DNA from: an uncultured Clostridia bacterium
GTDB lineage: Bacteria > Bacillota > Clostridia > Christensenellales > Borkfalkiaceae
DNA length: 16,273 bases
NCBI GenBank assembly: GCA_947088135.1
Contig: CAMUFJ010000036.1
Coordinates: forward strand, 1 to 16,273
Direction of reading: 5' to 3'
Part shown: positions 6,511-15,507 of the stretch, piece after piece
How positions within the stretch are numbered: position 1 is the first letter of the stretch
Layout of the letters: every line of letters begins with the position of its first letter
Position numbers and translations under genes: made by a program
Notes under the pieces: generated by a model
What the model was told of the DNA's origin: nothing
What the model saw: only the letters and a program-made list of their open reading frames with translations
The model's database searches: none

Positions 6511-9500
6511 TTATCCGTTAGAACGCCTTATGGGGTCGACTGCGGGCGCCGCGGGAGCTTGCTGAACGGGCTGTGCGCCGTTTACGATGCCCGAAAGCGC
6601 GTTCGTCAAAACGTTTGCCGCGTTCTCGCTGAGCTTAATGGAAACCTCTTTCGCGGGCGCCGCAGGTTGAGGTGCGGGCTGGGGCGCGGGAGCCGCTGCC
6701 GCCGCTGCTGCCTCTGCCGCCTCGCGAACGCGGTCTTCCATTTCCATGCGCGCAAGCTTTTCTTCCATTTGTCTTGCACGCTCTTCTACGAGCTTTGCAC
6801 GCTCCTCCGCCGCACTGTTGACCGCTTGTACGGGAGGGATCTGCTGCACGGGAGGCTGCTGCGCCGCGCGCAACTGCTGTTCTTGCATCATGTTGAGCGT
6901 ACGCTCTTCCGCCATGCGCGCGCGTTCTTCCGCTCTCGCCTTTTCTTCCGCCATGCGCATCATCTCGTACGACGCGCCGCCTGCCGCGGGTTGCGGTGCG
7001 GGCAACTGTTGCACGATAGGCTGAGGCGCAGGTGCGGGCTGGGGTGCGGGAGGAGGCAACTGCGGTTGCATCATTTGGTTCATCATGGGATTCATCATCG
7101 GATTCATCATGGGAGGAATCATCGGCATGATGGGCTGTTGAGGCTGAGGCGCGGGAGGAGGCGGTTGCTGGCGCATAGCCGCCATGCGTTCTTCGCGCTC
7201 CATACGACGCTCTTCTTTCCGCTCTGCTTCCAAACGCTCCTGACGTTCTCTCTCTTCCGCAATCTCGCGCTGCCGTCTTTCCTCTGCAAGGATCGCGTTT
7301 TTCTTCTTCTTTCTCACCGCCAAAACAATGATGAGCACTAAGAGAAGAAGTAATAGCGCAATTAAGAGAATCCACCAATAGTTCTTCAAGAACCCGAGCA
7401 CGTTGTTCCAGAATTTTGCCGCGCCCGTCAGCTCAATCTGATACTGATAGCGCGAATCGTCAAGCTCGAAGTTCTTCGCGTCGGGGCTTGCGGGGTCGAG
7501 CTCCAAGCCGTACCAGTAGTCCACGCCGGGGGTGATTTCCGTACCGCTCGGCACGGGCGTATCCGACTCGGCGGACTCGTAAGGCGTAATGACAAACTTC
7601 ACGTCTACGCTTTCGTCGAAGCCCGCAGGCAAGGTATAGCCCGTAAGCATACCGCCCTCGCCCTTCTGCCAACGCGCGGCGTCGTCCACCGTAAGCTTAT
7701 ATTTTGCAACGTTGAACGTATACGTCGCTTCGTTGCCGTCGCTATTGAGCGTCGGTTCGGCAAGACCTACAACATAAGCCGTAGCAGAAGCGGGCACGAT
7801 GAAGTAGAAATTATCAGAATCGAGAAGCGTGACGGTCGCCGTATAATCGCCTGCGTCGCGCAATTTGCTCGAACCGACCAAGCTGAACTTCATGGTTGCG
7901 CTGTCGAATCCGCTCAAATATCCTGCGTCGGAGAGCGCAGCCGCGTCGTAAGTTTTACCGTCGAACACAAAATCGCTGAGCGTAGGAAGGACAACGCCCT
8001 TTCTATCGATCGTGATTTCCGTAGTAAGGGTTTTTGTGCCGTTGGAATCCCAAACGAAATTCCCTCTCGAGATTTGCAGAACGATATTGAACGTACCCGC
8101 GTGCAAAAGCTTCACGTTATCGGGGAAGTTTGCGGGATCTTGCGCCTCGCCGTTGATATACAGCACGATTACGCCGGAATCGATTTTCGATTTTAACTCG
8201 GAGTAGTTCGACAATATGAGGGAAACGCCGCCCGCTTCATAAGCATCGCTCTTCGCCGAAATATCGGGTGCGGCAAGTTTTGTGGGATCGCCGAGCAAGT
8301 TGGGCACGACGTACTTGGTTTCAAGCACCGAGCCGCTTGCCGTCGTCACGCAGTCGGGGTTCTTCACGGTAAGGCGAAGCGTAAGCTCCACGTCGAAATA
8401 GTCCTCTTCGAGAAGTCCCGACCAGGTTTCGCCCTTGCCGACGACCTTCCCGCTTGCGTCGAGGAATTCGAGCTCGAAATAGTTGCTGTAATCTCCGCTG
8501 ATATCCTTCCCTTCCGCATCCATTACGACGGGCAGAGGGATCGCGCCCTCGCGCTCCGTCCATTCGGGCACGGAGAGCTCCTGCTTGGTAACTTCCACCG
8601 TAACAGGAACGGGAGCAACGCCGCCGCTCGCGCCCGCCCACTTCACGTTGGCAGGATCGATAATATTCACGTTGAATGAATATTTCCCCGTTCCGTCCAC
8701 ATTGGAATAATCGAAGCCGTCGGGTACAGGCACGTAAGCACCTTCTTCCGCGTCGTAAATCTTTAAATTGTCGATCGTGTAATACTTGCCCTCGTCGGCA
8801 GGATCGAGCCCCGCAAGCTCTAAAATGTTCTTGGGCGTGCCGTCGTAAACGACGCCGTCGTTCTCGGGCTTATCCTGCTTCTTGTGTCCGATTTCCCAAT
8901 TCAAAGGAATAGGATTCCCGCTTGCATCGACAAGACCGGGAGGAAGCATATCGGCAATCGGCTCGAAGTTGTCGCCGTCAAGGTCGTCGGGAAGCACGAA
9001 CAAGGTGGAGTGCGGTCCGCGGTCGGAACCGCCTACGCCCTTGCCGATCGCGCTGTTTCCGCCGTCGTCCAAGAAACCGAGCTTCTTTAAGATGTCGAGC
9101 ACGTCGTCGAGCTTGGTATCCGAAGGAACTTTGCCCTCTTCGATGAGCTTATCGAGCTTCTCCTGCGTGTTGGGAATGCCGATTAAAACAGGCTCTTTGA
9201 CAACGGGCTTATAACCGCCGTTGCCGTCGTCTACGAGCTCGTACTCGATCTCCGCGTCGGGATCGAAGGGCACTTCTTCCATTACGGGGTTGCCGTCTTT
9301 GTCGAGAATGATATTGCCCTCTTCGTCTTTCTTCGGCTCGATGAAGCCCCAGCCGATACCGCTGAGAATATCGCTGAGGTCGGCTTTTTTAATTTCGTAG
9401 AAGAACTTCGAGCTCATGAGAGCGAAATCGTCCGTGCCGTCGAGATCGTCTTTAAACGCAATGGCGATCACGTACTTGCCCGCCTCTACGGGATCGTTGG

Positions 9501-12500
9501 GATTCTCGGAGTTCCACTTGCAGATCATGGGATTGGACAGATTCGCCCCGAGGTTGGTTTCGTTGGTGCAGGGATAAATTTCGATATCGAAGCTCGAAAG
9601 GTTGATGATCGGGTCGTTACTCGTACAAGTGATCTCGATTTCGAGCTGATGCTTGCCGTTGTAGGTATCGATACCGTCGATATGCGAAACGCTGATTTTT
9701 ACGGGGATCTTATCCGCGCCGGGCGAAAACTCCTTGGTCGCCTCGGGAATCGACGCGCCCGTTTCGTCCACGAGCTCGTAATTGTCCGTTTCGGAAGACT
9801 TAATCGTCATGACCGCAACGTATTTTTTGGGATTGTCGGGGTCGAATTCGATCGCGCCGTCCGCAACTTCCTCGCCGCGCGTGCCGTCTTCGTTGACAAT
9901 GAAGTATCTCACTTCCACGTAGGTAACGGAAGATTCCTTATATACGGGCAGGAAGAAGATTGCGCTCTCTCCCGCCGTACGCTCGTCGGTCGTCCATTCC
10001 GCTTCGACTTTGCCCTTGATGATTTCCCACTCGAATTCGAACACGTCGGTGTTTTCGGAAATGACGGGCTTTTCAAAGCGCGTATCCACGGTAATGCCCG
10101 AAGTGACCTTCGCGGTGTAAGTGCCTACCGGCATTTTCTTGTTGCCGTCATAGCCCGAAGCCGCTATCTGCAAGCCCTTGGGCAGGTTGATGAGCTGAAC
10201 GGTTTGGTTGCTTCCGTTGTATTGGAACGCCTCGGAATACGCCACTTCTTTCCCGTTCTTGGTATAGCCCCATTTCACGTTCGAAAGATCGAACTCGCCC
10301 TTTTTCACTTCGAGTTCGAGAACGGCTTCGCCCGTTTGGCTCTTCACGTCCTGTCCGTTCTCGTCTTTGACCGTAAAGCTGTGCTCGGTGTCGCCGTCGG
10401 CGATTTTGAGCGCGGCGGTCACGCGGTACTTGCCCACGTCCGAAATAGCGGTTTCCGCTACCCAAGAGGAGGAATTCTCGTCCCACTTTTCAAGCTTATA
10501 ACCGTTGTCGAAGCCCGCGCGCGCGGTGTCGATCAAAATGTACGCGTAACCGTCTAAGCCCGTCGCGCCCATTTTCAGGTTAAACGTATAGCTCAGTCCG
10601 CTCGTATCGGTATTCGACGCCTCTGCATACTTATACGCGAATTTCAGTTCGCTCGAAGTCGTCCAAGGCGCTTTGGTCGCACCCGATTTGTCGGAAATAT
10701 ACTCCCATGCGAGATTGCCCGTGTTTACGGAAGCCGAATCCACCGTAAAGCTTACGCGGTCGGGATCGGTTTTGTTGGAATCGAACGCATAGTTCTTGCT
10801 CGCATCGTCGGAAGAATCGATTTCGAGAATGAGCACGTACGCGCCCGAAGCTTGGAAGTTCGCGTCGGTTGCCGTAATTTGAAGCTTGGTATTGTCGGGG
10901 CAGGTGTGCTTCGCCGTGTCCGCCTCGGTAGATTTGCGCCAATAAAGCTTAACCTTCACCTCGTCGGGCGTGCCGTCGCCGTCGCTGTCGTACGCCGCGC
11001 CGCCGTTGGCGGAGAATTTCAACTCATAGGTGATTTCACCCGTTGCGCCGACCTCCCACTTCCACGCGTTGTTTGCGGCGATCGTGTTCTTCCATTCGGC
11101 AAAGACGGGTGCGCCATTTACCGTAACCGTAACCTCGCGCTCGGTTGCCGCGTCGCCCTTCCATACGTAGTTGCGCTCGTTTGCGACCTTAAACTTAATT
11201 TTGTACTCGCCCGCGTTCTTCACGCGCACGCCGCCGCTCTGCTTGCTGAACGTGAGCTTCTCGCCGTTCGCGAAATTCGGGTCGGTATTGCCCGTGGCGG
11301 AAGTATCCTCCACGTACCCGTTCGTCGTATCGGGCACGAACGCCATGCTGTCTTTATCGAACCCGCTCACCAAAATTTGCTGTACCGTATTATTATAGGT
11401 ATAAGTGCCCTTGGGCGCGGTGGGCGCGTCGATTTCCAGCTTCGTGATTTTAAAGCTTTCCGATGTAGCTTTGCTTGCCTTTAATTTGTAGTTTTTAGCG
11501 GTACACTCGTCGCGGAGCGTTACGAGATAATCGCCGCCGTCCTTGGGCGCGGTTTTACTGCCCAAGCCCGCAGGGATCTGCGGAAGCGAGTTTTGCTCCG
11601 TGCTCGCGGGATCGTCCTGCAAGCTCTCGTCGGGATAGTCTACGCCCTCTCCCGCCGCCGCGCCGTGCTTGTTCCCGCTGTCTGTTCCTTTGTAGTAGAA
11701 TACGATGTCGGGCTTCGTGCTGTCGCCGTCGAACGAGGAAGGCTTTCCGCCCGTTCCCCACAGATAATTGATTTTCGCCGTGATCGCTTGCCCGTTATAA
11801 ACCTCGCTGTACGCGCCGTTCGTCTTGGTAAGCGTCTGCGCCGCCCCCGTTGCGTCGGGCTTGCGCTCCAATACGATTTCGAAATCGAGCTCGTACTGCT
11901 TCATTTCGAACACGAACCCGTAAACGAGGTCGTCGTGGTTGTTCAGCGAAATTTTAACGTAAATTTTGTACTTGCCCGCATTCTTGATCTGCGGTTTGCT
12001 TCCAAGCGCAAGCCAGCTTCCGTCCGCGCCTGCGGCAGGCGTTGCCTCGGGCTCGGTGTGCGACGCGTCGGTATACTCCTCTTCCGTGTATTGCTTGCTC
12101 CAATACCGCATTTCGGGCGTGATATCGGAAGCCGTAGTAGCCGACTGCGCGCCCTTCTTCACCACCGCCGCCGCGGGCAATTCAATATTTTGGTTGTCCG
12201 CATTGTAGGTAGAAGTGAGGAAATCCGCACCCGGCACGTCGTCTTTATCGAGCGAGGGCAACGTGATATCAACCGAGAGTTCCGCCTTTCTTACCTCGTA
12301 GATAAACGAACCCGTGCTTCCGCTCGTGCCCGTTTGCGCGTTCACGAAAGTAACGTTGTAGTTCGAATTCGTGTTCTTAACCGTTACCGTGTACTTTTTA
12401 ACGTTGATGAAATTCCCCGTGTCCCCCGCGATTTTATCGGTAGACGCCGTGTAGTTGGTAATTTCGTACTCGAACGGGAAAGTATTGCTCGGCGTATCGG

Positions 12501-15309
12501 ACGCGATAAACTGCGCGCTCGCTTTGCCTCCGCCTACGTCGGTAGAATAGTACCAACCGCCCTTATAGGCAGTCCCGCTCACGCCCGTTACAGGGGAAGA
12601 AATGGTGAAATCCTTGCCGTCTGCGTCCTGATACTTGGTCGTGCTGTTCACGCCCTTCGTTAAAATGCTGTTACTGCCGTTGAGCGCGGTTTTTTGAACG
12701 TTCCCCTCGATTGCCGTCTTGTCGCCGTAGGTGATGTAGTCATCGTTCAAAACCACGGTAACGGGGCGCTTGCCGATCGTGTAGCTGCCCGACCCGACAA
12801 AGGTGACGTTATATTTTTTGTTCGTCCAGCCCAAAGGCAAAACGACAGTTTTGTCGCCTGCGTCTGTACCATAGGATTTTATATAATATATTCCCAAATC
12901 GGCTACGTCCATGCCGTTGTCTGCCGTAGCAAGCTTTCGGGATAAATCTGCATTTGCCGCAACAGCAGGTTGAGAATTCGTTTTTGCACTTCCAAGCTCT
13001 AATTTGTCGCCGTAGATACCGGAAATGTCATTCATAGTCACCGTAACATCTACGGGTAGGATTTCGATGTGAAAGGTGCTGTTTCGCAAGTAATTCGAGC
13101 TTTGACTAAATTGATTACAGTAATGATCGAAGGAAACTGCGTATGCACCCGGTTCCTTTATCGTTGTTACGCCCGTTCCGCCATGCGTGTCCGTATAGTT
13201 AATAAAATGCGCACCGGAGGTATACGAAGAATCAGCGGGCGGCGTTGCTACAACTCCGTCGCCTTCCGCGTAATTCCAAACTTGCCCGCTGGTATTTCCG
13301 TTCGGTAAATATTTCGCCCAAATACCCGTAATCTTACGGTTTGGGTTATAGGGCAATGTAAGCGTATTTTTGGTTATCGTGTAAGAGCCAACCGTTTCGG
13401 TTCCGGGGTCTTTCCAAGTTGCAACCCCGTTTACCTCTTCAAGATATCTCCATGCCACATCGCCCGGGATAAAATCCTGAGTTTTTCTATACCAAAGCTT
13501 TAAAGTTGTCTTATCACCTGAAATCGTGTAATTCACACCGGCGTCAGGATTGAGATAGCTTCCTGTCCAACCAATAGAGCCAACCCCGTTTTTCATGATA
13601 GCGCGTTGTTCGGTATCGCTCATGGCTTTTACGACATGAATTCCTACGTCCATGATTTGCCCGTTAGAAACAAGAGGACCGTTTAATTGCAATAAGTCTT
13701 TATTCCAAGAGGTTAAATCGTGAAGACCGTAATTGCTTTCGCCGTTCTGATTCTTGTTATCTCTGCAAATAAATGCGCCTTCCCACTTAACCACTGTATT
13801 CGGGGTATGTAAAACGCCGCCGCCGGCAGACATGGAATTGGGCAAACTGTTTCCTGTTACAACGATATTTTTGATCGTAACGTCGTTATTGGCGTCAAGG
13901 AAAATGCCGCCGCCCGAAGAACCTGAGCCGAGCGCTTTGTTGCCCGAAATATTACCGGCATTGAATGCGACCTTTGCGGCAAGACCCGCACCCACGCCCG
14001 AACAATAGATACCGCCGCAGTATACGCGTGAAGTATTGTTTGAAACCGAACCGCCGTTCATGACAAACGTACCGAGCGTTGAAATTCCGCCGGCATAAGA
14101 TTTATACGTGCTGGTGCTACCGTCGGGATAATAACCCGCTTTATTGCCCGTAATGGTACCGCCGTTCATGGTAAACGTGCCGACGTTACTTACGCCGCCC
14201 GCGCAGAAAGGAACGCTGTTTCCCTCTATCGTACCGCCGTTCATGGTAAACTTCGACTTAGACGTAGCAACATTAACGCCCCCGCCGCGACCGTAGTTGC
14301 GCGATATTATGGTGCTTTCGGTGATAAGGGATGAATCACGGGTTTTATTGTTCTTAATGGTACCGCCGTTCATGATAAATTCGCCGACTTCTTGTTCTGT
14401 TGCCGTGCTACCGCTCCGCCATACGGAGCCAACGGTAACAGCGCCGCCAATATGAACGTTATCTCTGATTTCACCGCCGTTCATGGTGAATTTACCCACA
14501 ATGCTTGGATTGCTTCCGCCGACGCCGATCACACCCGAAGCGCTGCCGGAATTGGTTTCACCGTTTTGCGTTATGATACCGCCGTTCATAACAAAGATTC
14601 CGCGGGCATTGATAAGCGTACCGAATCCGTCGCCCGCGTAATTTTGCGTAAAAGTACCGCCGTTAATGGTGAGTTTCGCCGTTGCGGAAGCGGTTGAGCT
14701 CAAATCGATGCCCGCGGTGCCCGAACTCGCTCTTGCACCTTTAACCACACCCGTTCCGACCGTATCGTTGATCGTGAGCGCGCCGCCCGCTTGAACGGCA
14801 AAGTGCCTTGCGCCGTCCACATAAGAAGAGCCCGTGTTTCTATCGAGCGTATGGCCCGCCAAATCGAACGTGATATCAAAGCCGTTGGGAATCGTTAAAA
14901 CACCGCTTGCGCCCGTACCGAGATAGCCCGTCGCGCCGCCTGCGGCAACCCAGTTTTCCCCCATTGTTACCAATACTTTTTTTCCGTTGTTTGCGGTTGC
15001 AAGCACCTTGGTGTTCCAAACGTCTTTCTTGGTAGGCGCGTCGGAATACTCGCCGTCTTTTAAAATATATTTCTCGTCGTAAGTTTCTACGTCGCCGTTC
15101 GCCAAATCGCCCAAATTTGCGCCCGAAGAACCGTTATTGTGATTGCCCCATATAATGGAGTCGCCCGCGCGCGAAAGATCTTGCACGCCGAAAACGACGC
15201 CCAAGGAGAGCCCTACCGCCATAAGGAGCGATAGAATTATAATACCTATCTTCCGCTTCTTAGAAGTGTACCCCCCCCCATTCATTTTATTTAACTCGGT
15301 CTTTCTCAT
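6511..15309 (-). CDS. Giant multidomain surface protein with beta-helix, Ig/MBG-like repeats and cytoplasmic tail
   Basis: 2932 residues. Start ATG 15309 has a perfect AGGAGG five bases upstream. Order: KKRK and a hydrophobic signal (17-42); parallel beta-helix (about 150-490) with rungs of the form [FL]xMNGGxIxxN; MBG/Ig-like modules from about 750, entries near 753, 848, 1008, 1136, 1286, 1530, 1670, 1765, 1868, 1974, 2240, 2433 and 2535, several ending in a NAGxYxI-like strand; two acidic loops, DSDGDGTPDE (1441-1450) and DKDGNP (2003-2008), that could bind calcium; one membrane helix (2644-2665) then RKKKK as stop-transfer; and a ~260-residue cytoplasmic tail. The tail has Glu/Arg coiled coils, a Met/Pro stretch (about 2714-2750), a second coiled coil, poly-Ala/Pro, and ENAAN (2895-2899). 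No LPxTG-type sortase signal was seen. A role in adhesion or glycan contact is plausible, not shown. A G9 run covers codons 11-13. Paralogue of the neighbouring partial gene. Confidence 0.93.
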   Translation of the reverse strand: MRKTELNKMNGGGYTSKKRKIGIIILSLLMAVGLSLGVVFGVQDLSRAGDSIIWGNHNNGSSGANLGDLANGDVETYDEKYILKDGEYSDAPTKKDVWNTKVLATANNGKKVLVTMGENWVAAGGATGYLGTGASGVLTIPNGFDITFDLAGHTLDRNTGSSYVDGARHFAVQAGGALTINDTVGTGVVKGARASSGTAGIDLSSTASATAKLTINGGTFTQNYAGDGFGTLINARGIFVMNGGIITQNGETNSGSASGVIGVGGSNPSIVGKFTMNGGEIRDNVHIGGAVTVGSVWRSGSTATEQEVGEFIMNGGTIKNNKTRDSSLITESTIISRNYGRGGGVNVATSKSKFTMNGGTIEGNSVPFCAGGVSNVGTFTMNGGTITGNKAGYYPDGSTSTYKSYAGGISTLGTFVMNGGSVSNNTSRVYCGGIYCSGVGAGLAAKVAFNAGNISGNKALGSGSSGGGIFLDANNDVTIKNIVVTGNSLPNSMSAGGGVLHTPNTVVKWEGAFICRDNKNQNGESNYGLHDLTSWNKDLLQLNGPLVSNGQIMDVGIHVVKAMSDTEQRAIMKNGVGSIGWTGSYLNPDAGVNYTISGDKTTLKLWYRKTQDFIPGDVAWRYLEEVNGVATWKDPGTETVGSYTITKNTLTLPYNPNRKITGIWAKYLPNGNTSGQVWNYAEGDGVVATPPADSSYTSGAHFINYTDTHGGTGVTTIKEPGAYAVSFDHYCNQFSQSSNYLRNSTFHIEILPVDVTVTMNDISGIYGDKLELGSAKTNSQPAVAANADLSRKLATADNGMDVADLGIYYIKSYGTDAGDKTVVLPLGWTNKKYNVTFVGSGSYTIGKRPVTVVLNDDYITYGDKTAIEGNVQKTALNGSNSILTKGVNSTTKYQDADGKDFTISSPVTGVSGTAYKGGWYYSTDVGGGKASAQFIASDTPSNTFPFEYEITNYTASTDKIAGDTGNFINVKKYTVTVKNTNSNYNVTFVNAQTGTSGSTGSFIYEVRKAELSVDITLPSLDKDDVPGADFLTSTYNADNQNIELPAAAVVKKGAQSATTASDITPEMRYWSKQYTEEEYTDASHTEPEATPAAGADGSWLALGSKPQIKNAGKYKIYVKISLNNHDDLVYGFVFEMKQYELDFEIVLERKPDATGAAQTLTKTNGAYSEVYNGQAITAKINYLWGTGGKPSSFDGDSTKPDIVFYYKGTDSGNKHGAAAGEGVDYPDESLQDDPASTEQNSLPQIPAGLGSKTAPKDGGDYLVTLRDECTAKNYKLKASKATSESFKITKLEIDAPTAPKGTYTYNNTVQQILVSGFDKDSMAFVPDTTNGYVEDTSATGNTDPNFANGEKLTFSKQSGGVRVKNAGEYKIKFKVANERNYVWKGDAATEREVTVTVNGAPVFAEWKNTIAANNAWKWEVGATGEITYELKFSANGGAAYDSDGDGTPDEVKVKLYWRKSTEADTAKHTCPDNTKLQITATDANFQASGAYVLILEIDSSDDASKNYAFDSNKTDPDRVSFTVDSASVNTGNLAWEYISDKSGATKAPWTTSSELKFAYKYAEASNTDTSGLSYTFNLKMGATGLDGYAYILIDTARAGFDNGYKLEKWDENSSSWVAETAISDVGKYRVTAALKIADGDTEHSFTVKDENGQDVKSQTGEAVLELEVKKGEFDLSNVKWGYTKNGKEVAYSEAFQYNGSNQTVQLINLPKGLQIAASGYDGNKKMPVGTYTAKVTSGITVDTRFEKPVISENTDVFEFEWEIIKGKVEAEWTTDERTAGESAIFFLPVYKESSVTYVEVRYFIVNEDGTRGEEVADGAIEFDPDNPKKYVAVMTIKSSETDNYELVDETGASIPEATKEFSPGADKIPVKISVSHIDGIDTYNGKHQLEIEITCTSNDPIINLSSFDIEIYPCTNETNLGANLSNPMICKWNSENPNDPVEAGKYVIAIAFKDDLDGTDDFALMSSKFFYEIKKADLSDILSGIGWGFIEPKKDEEGNIILDKDGNPVMEEVPFDPDAEIEYELVDDGNGGYKPVVKEPVLIGIPNTQEKLDKLIEEGKVPSDTKLDDVLDILKKLGFLDDGGNSAIGKGVGGSDRGPHSTLFVLPDDLDGDNFEPIADMLPPGLVDASGNPIPLNWEIGHKKQDKPENDGVVYDGTPKNILELAGLDPADEGKYYTIDNLKIYDAEEGAYVPVPDGFDYSNVDGTGKYSFNVNIIDPANVKWAGASGGVAPVPVTVEVTKQELSVPEWTEREGAIPLPVVMDAEGKDISGDYSNYFELEFLDASGKVVGKGETWSGLLEEDYFDVELTLRLTVKNPDCVTTASGSVLETKYVVPNLLGDPTKLAAPDISAKSDAYEAGGVSLILSNYSELKSKIDSGVIVLYINGEAQDPANFPDNVKLLHAGTFNIVLQISRGNFVWDSNGTKTLTTEITIDRKGVVLPTLSDFVFDGKTYDAAALSDAGYLSGFDSATMKFSLVGSSKLRDAGDYTATVTLLDSDNFYFIVPASATAYVVGLAEPTLNSDGNEATYTFNVAKYKLTVDDAARWQKGEGGMLTGYTLPAGFDESVDVKFVITPYESAESDTPVPSGTEITPGVDYWYGLELDPASPDAKNFELDDSRYQYQIELTGAAKFWNNVLGFLKNYWWILLIALLLLLLVLIIVLAVRKKKKNAILAEERRQREIAEERERQERLEAERKEERRMEREERMAAMRQQPPPPAPQPQQPIMPMIPPMMNPMMNPMMNQMMQPQLPPPAPQPAPAPQPIVQQLPAPQPAAGGASYEMMRMAEEKARAEERARMAEERTLNMMQEQQLRAAQQPPVQQIPPVQAVNSAAEERAKLVEERARQMEEKLARMEMEDRVREAAEAAAAAAAPAPQPAPQPAAPAKEVSIKLSENAANVLTNALSGIVNGAQPVQQAPAAPAVDPIRRSNG
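7069..7110 (-). repeat. Tandem 12-bp repeat coding for MMNP units
   Basis: Three and a half head-to-tail copies of a 12-base unit (7069-7080, 7081-7092, 7093-7104, partial 7105-7110; plus-strand form CATCATnnGATT) encode MMNP/MMNQ in the cytoplasmic tail of the giant protein. Being a multiple of three, copy changes would keep the frame and alter only tail length. Confidence 0.75.
14051..14668 (-). repeat. Seven spaced DNA copies of the MNGG rung codons
   Basis: The plus-strand octamer CCGCCGTT recurs at 14051, 14159, 14234, 14363, 14474, 14579 and 14657, nearly always extended to CCGCCGTTCAT. It encodes the MNGG(T) core of each beta-helix turn. Spacing is 75-129 bases and always a multiple of three. 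This reflects protein rungs of different length, and the identical DNA cores could serve for in-frame recombination. Confidence 0.8.
15271..15279 (-). repeat. Poly-G9 tract at codons 11-13, candidate phase switch
   Basis: Nine consecutive G on the coding strand encode Gly11-Gly12-Gly13 right after MN. Ten Gs would give a TAA four codons after the tract; eight Gs would give a TAG within about nine codons. No start codon lies between the tract and the signal helix (next Met is residue 30, inside the helix). As read, the gene is in the on state. Confidence 0.7.
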
Positions 15310-15314
15310 AAAAA

Positions 15315-15320
15315 CCTCCT
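15315..15320 (-). promoter_or_regulatory. Perfect Shine-Dalgarno site of the giant gene
   Basis: AGGAGG on the minus strand, five bases before ATG 15309, fixes this start and shows that translation begins upstream of the G9 tract. Confidence 0.9.
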
Positions 15321-15359
15321 GTTTCTGCCTTTTTTGTTTACTGACGTTTTTCCCTTGTT

Positions 15360-15404
15360 CCCCCCTTGCTAAGAGGGGGATTCTTCACATTTATTCAGAG
15401 TGAC
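15360..15404. repeat. Leader hairpin and dispersed-repeat-like sequence
   Basis: In the leader of the giant gene, an eight-pair stem with one G-U pair and a three-base loop spans 15360-15378 (C-rich against G-rich arms). The adjoining minus-strand bases, GTCACTCTGAA then GAAGAATCCCCC, resemble the common intergenic repeat I remember as GTCATTCTGAGCG..CGAAGAATCC. There is no U-run, so it is not a plain terminator. Possible roles are leader RNA folding, mRNA stability, or simply a decayed repeat. Confidence 0.45.
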
Positions 15405-15457
15405 GGGAGCGTCGTTTTTCGCGGTCAAGTTGAAAAACAACACTATTACACGATATT

Positions 15458-15486
15458 ATTATATCATTCCTGAAAATAAATTTCAA
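15458..15486 (-). promoter_or_regulatory. Promoter of the giant surface-protein gene
   Basis: On the minus strand TTGAAA (15481-15486) and TATAAT (15458-15463) are 17 bases apart, and TGA before the -10 makes it extended. Start near 15451 leaves a leader of about 140 nt, much longer than the ~27-nt leaders of the other promoters in this window. It lies just past the terminator of the upstream paralogue. Confidence 0.85.
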
Positions 15487-15507
15487 CAGTTTTCCGCATA
15501 AAAATAG

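Noticed and set aside
6559..7341. Plus-strand 260-codon frame opposite the giant protein tail
   Set aside because: Its Arg/His/Leu-rich product is the reverse reading of the Glu/Arg/Pro/Met tail and has no family features.
6511..7400. Sortase (LPxTG-like) anchoring of the giant protein
   Set aside because: No LPxTG-type pentapeptide precedes the membrane helix, and a ~260-residue tail after it is unlike sortase substrates.
11593..12663. Long open frame on the plus strand (356 codons), and similar ones at 9649-10557 and 10852-11484
   Set aside because: They lie wholly antisense to the giant gene, show no recognisable domains and have Arg/Val/Leu-rich composition typical of reversed GC-rich coding sequence.
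14051..14668. Regularly recurring CCGCCGTTCAT as a CRISPR array
   Set aside because: Cores are only ~11 bases, spacing varies from 75 to 129 bases, and the stretch is coding for beta-helix rungs.
15360..15378. Leader hairpin as an intrinsic terminator
   Set aside because: On the minus strand it is followed by GAACAAGGG, with no U-run, and lies between a good promoter and a perfect ribosome site.
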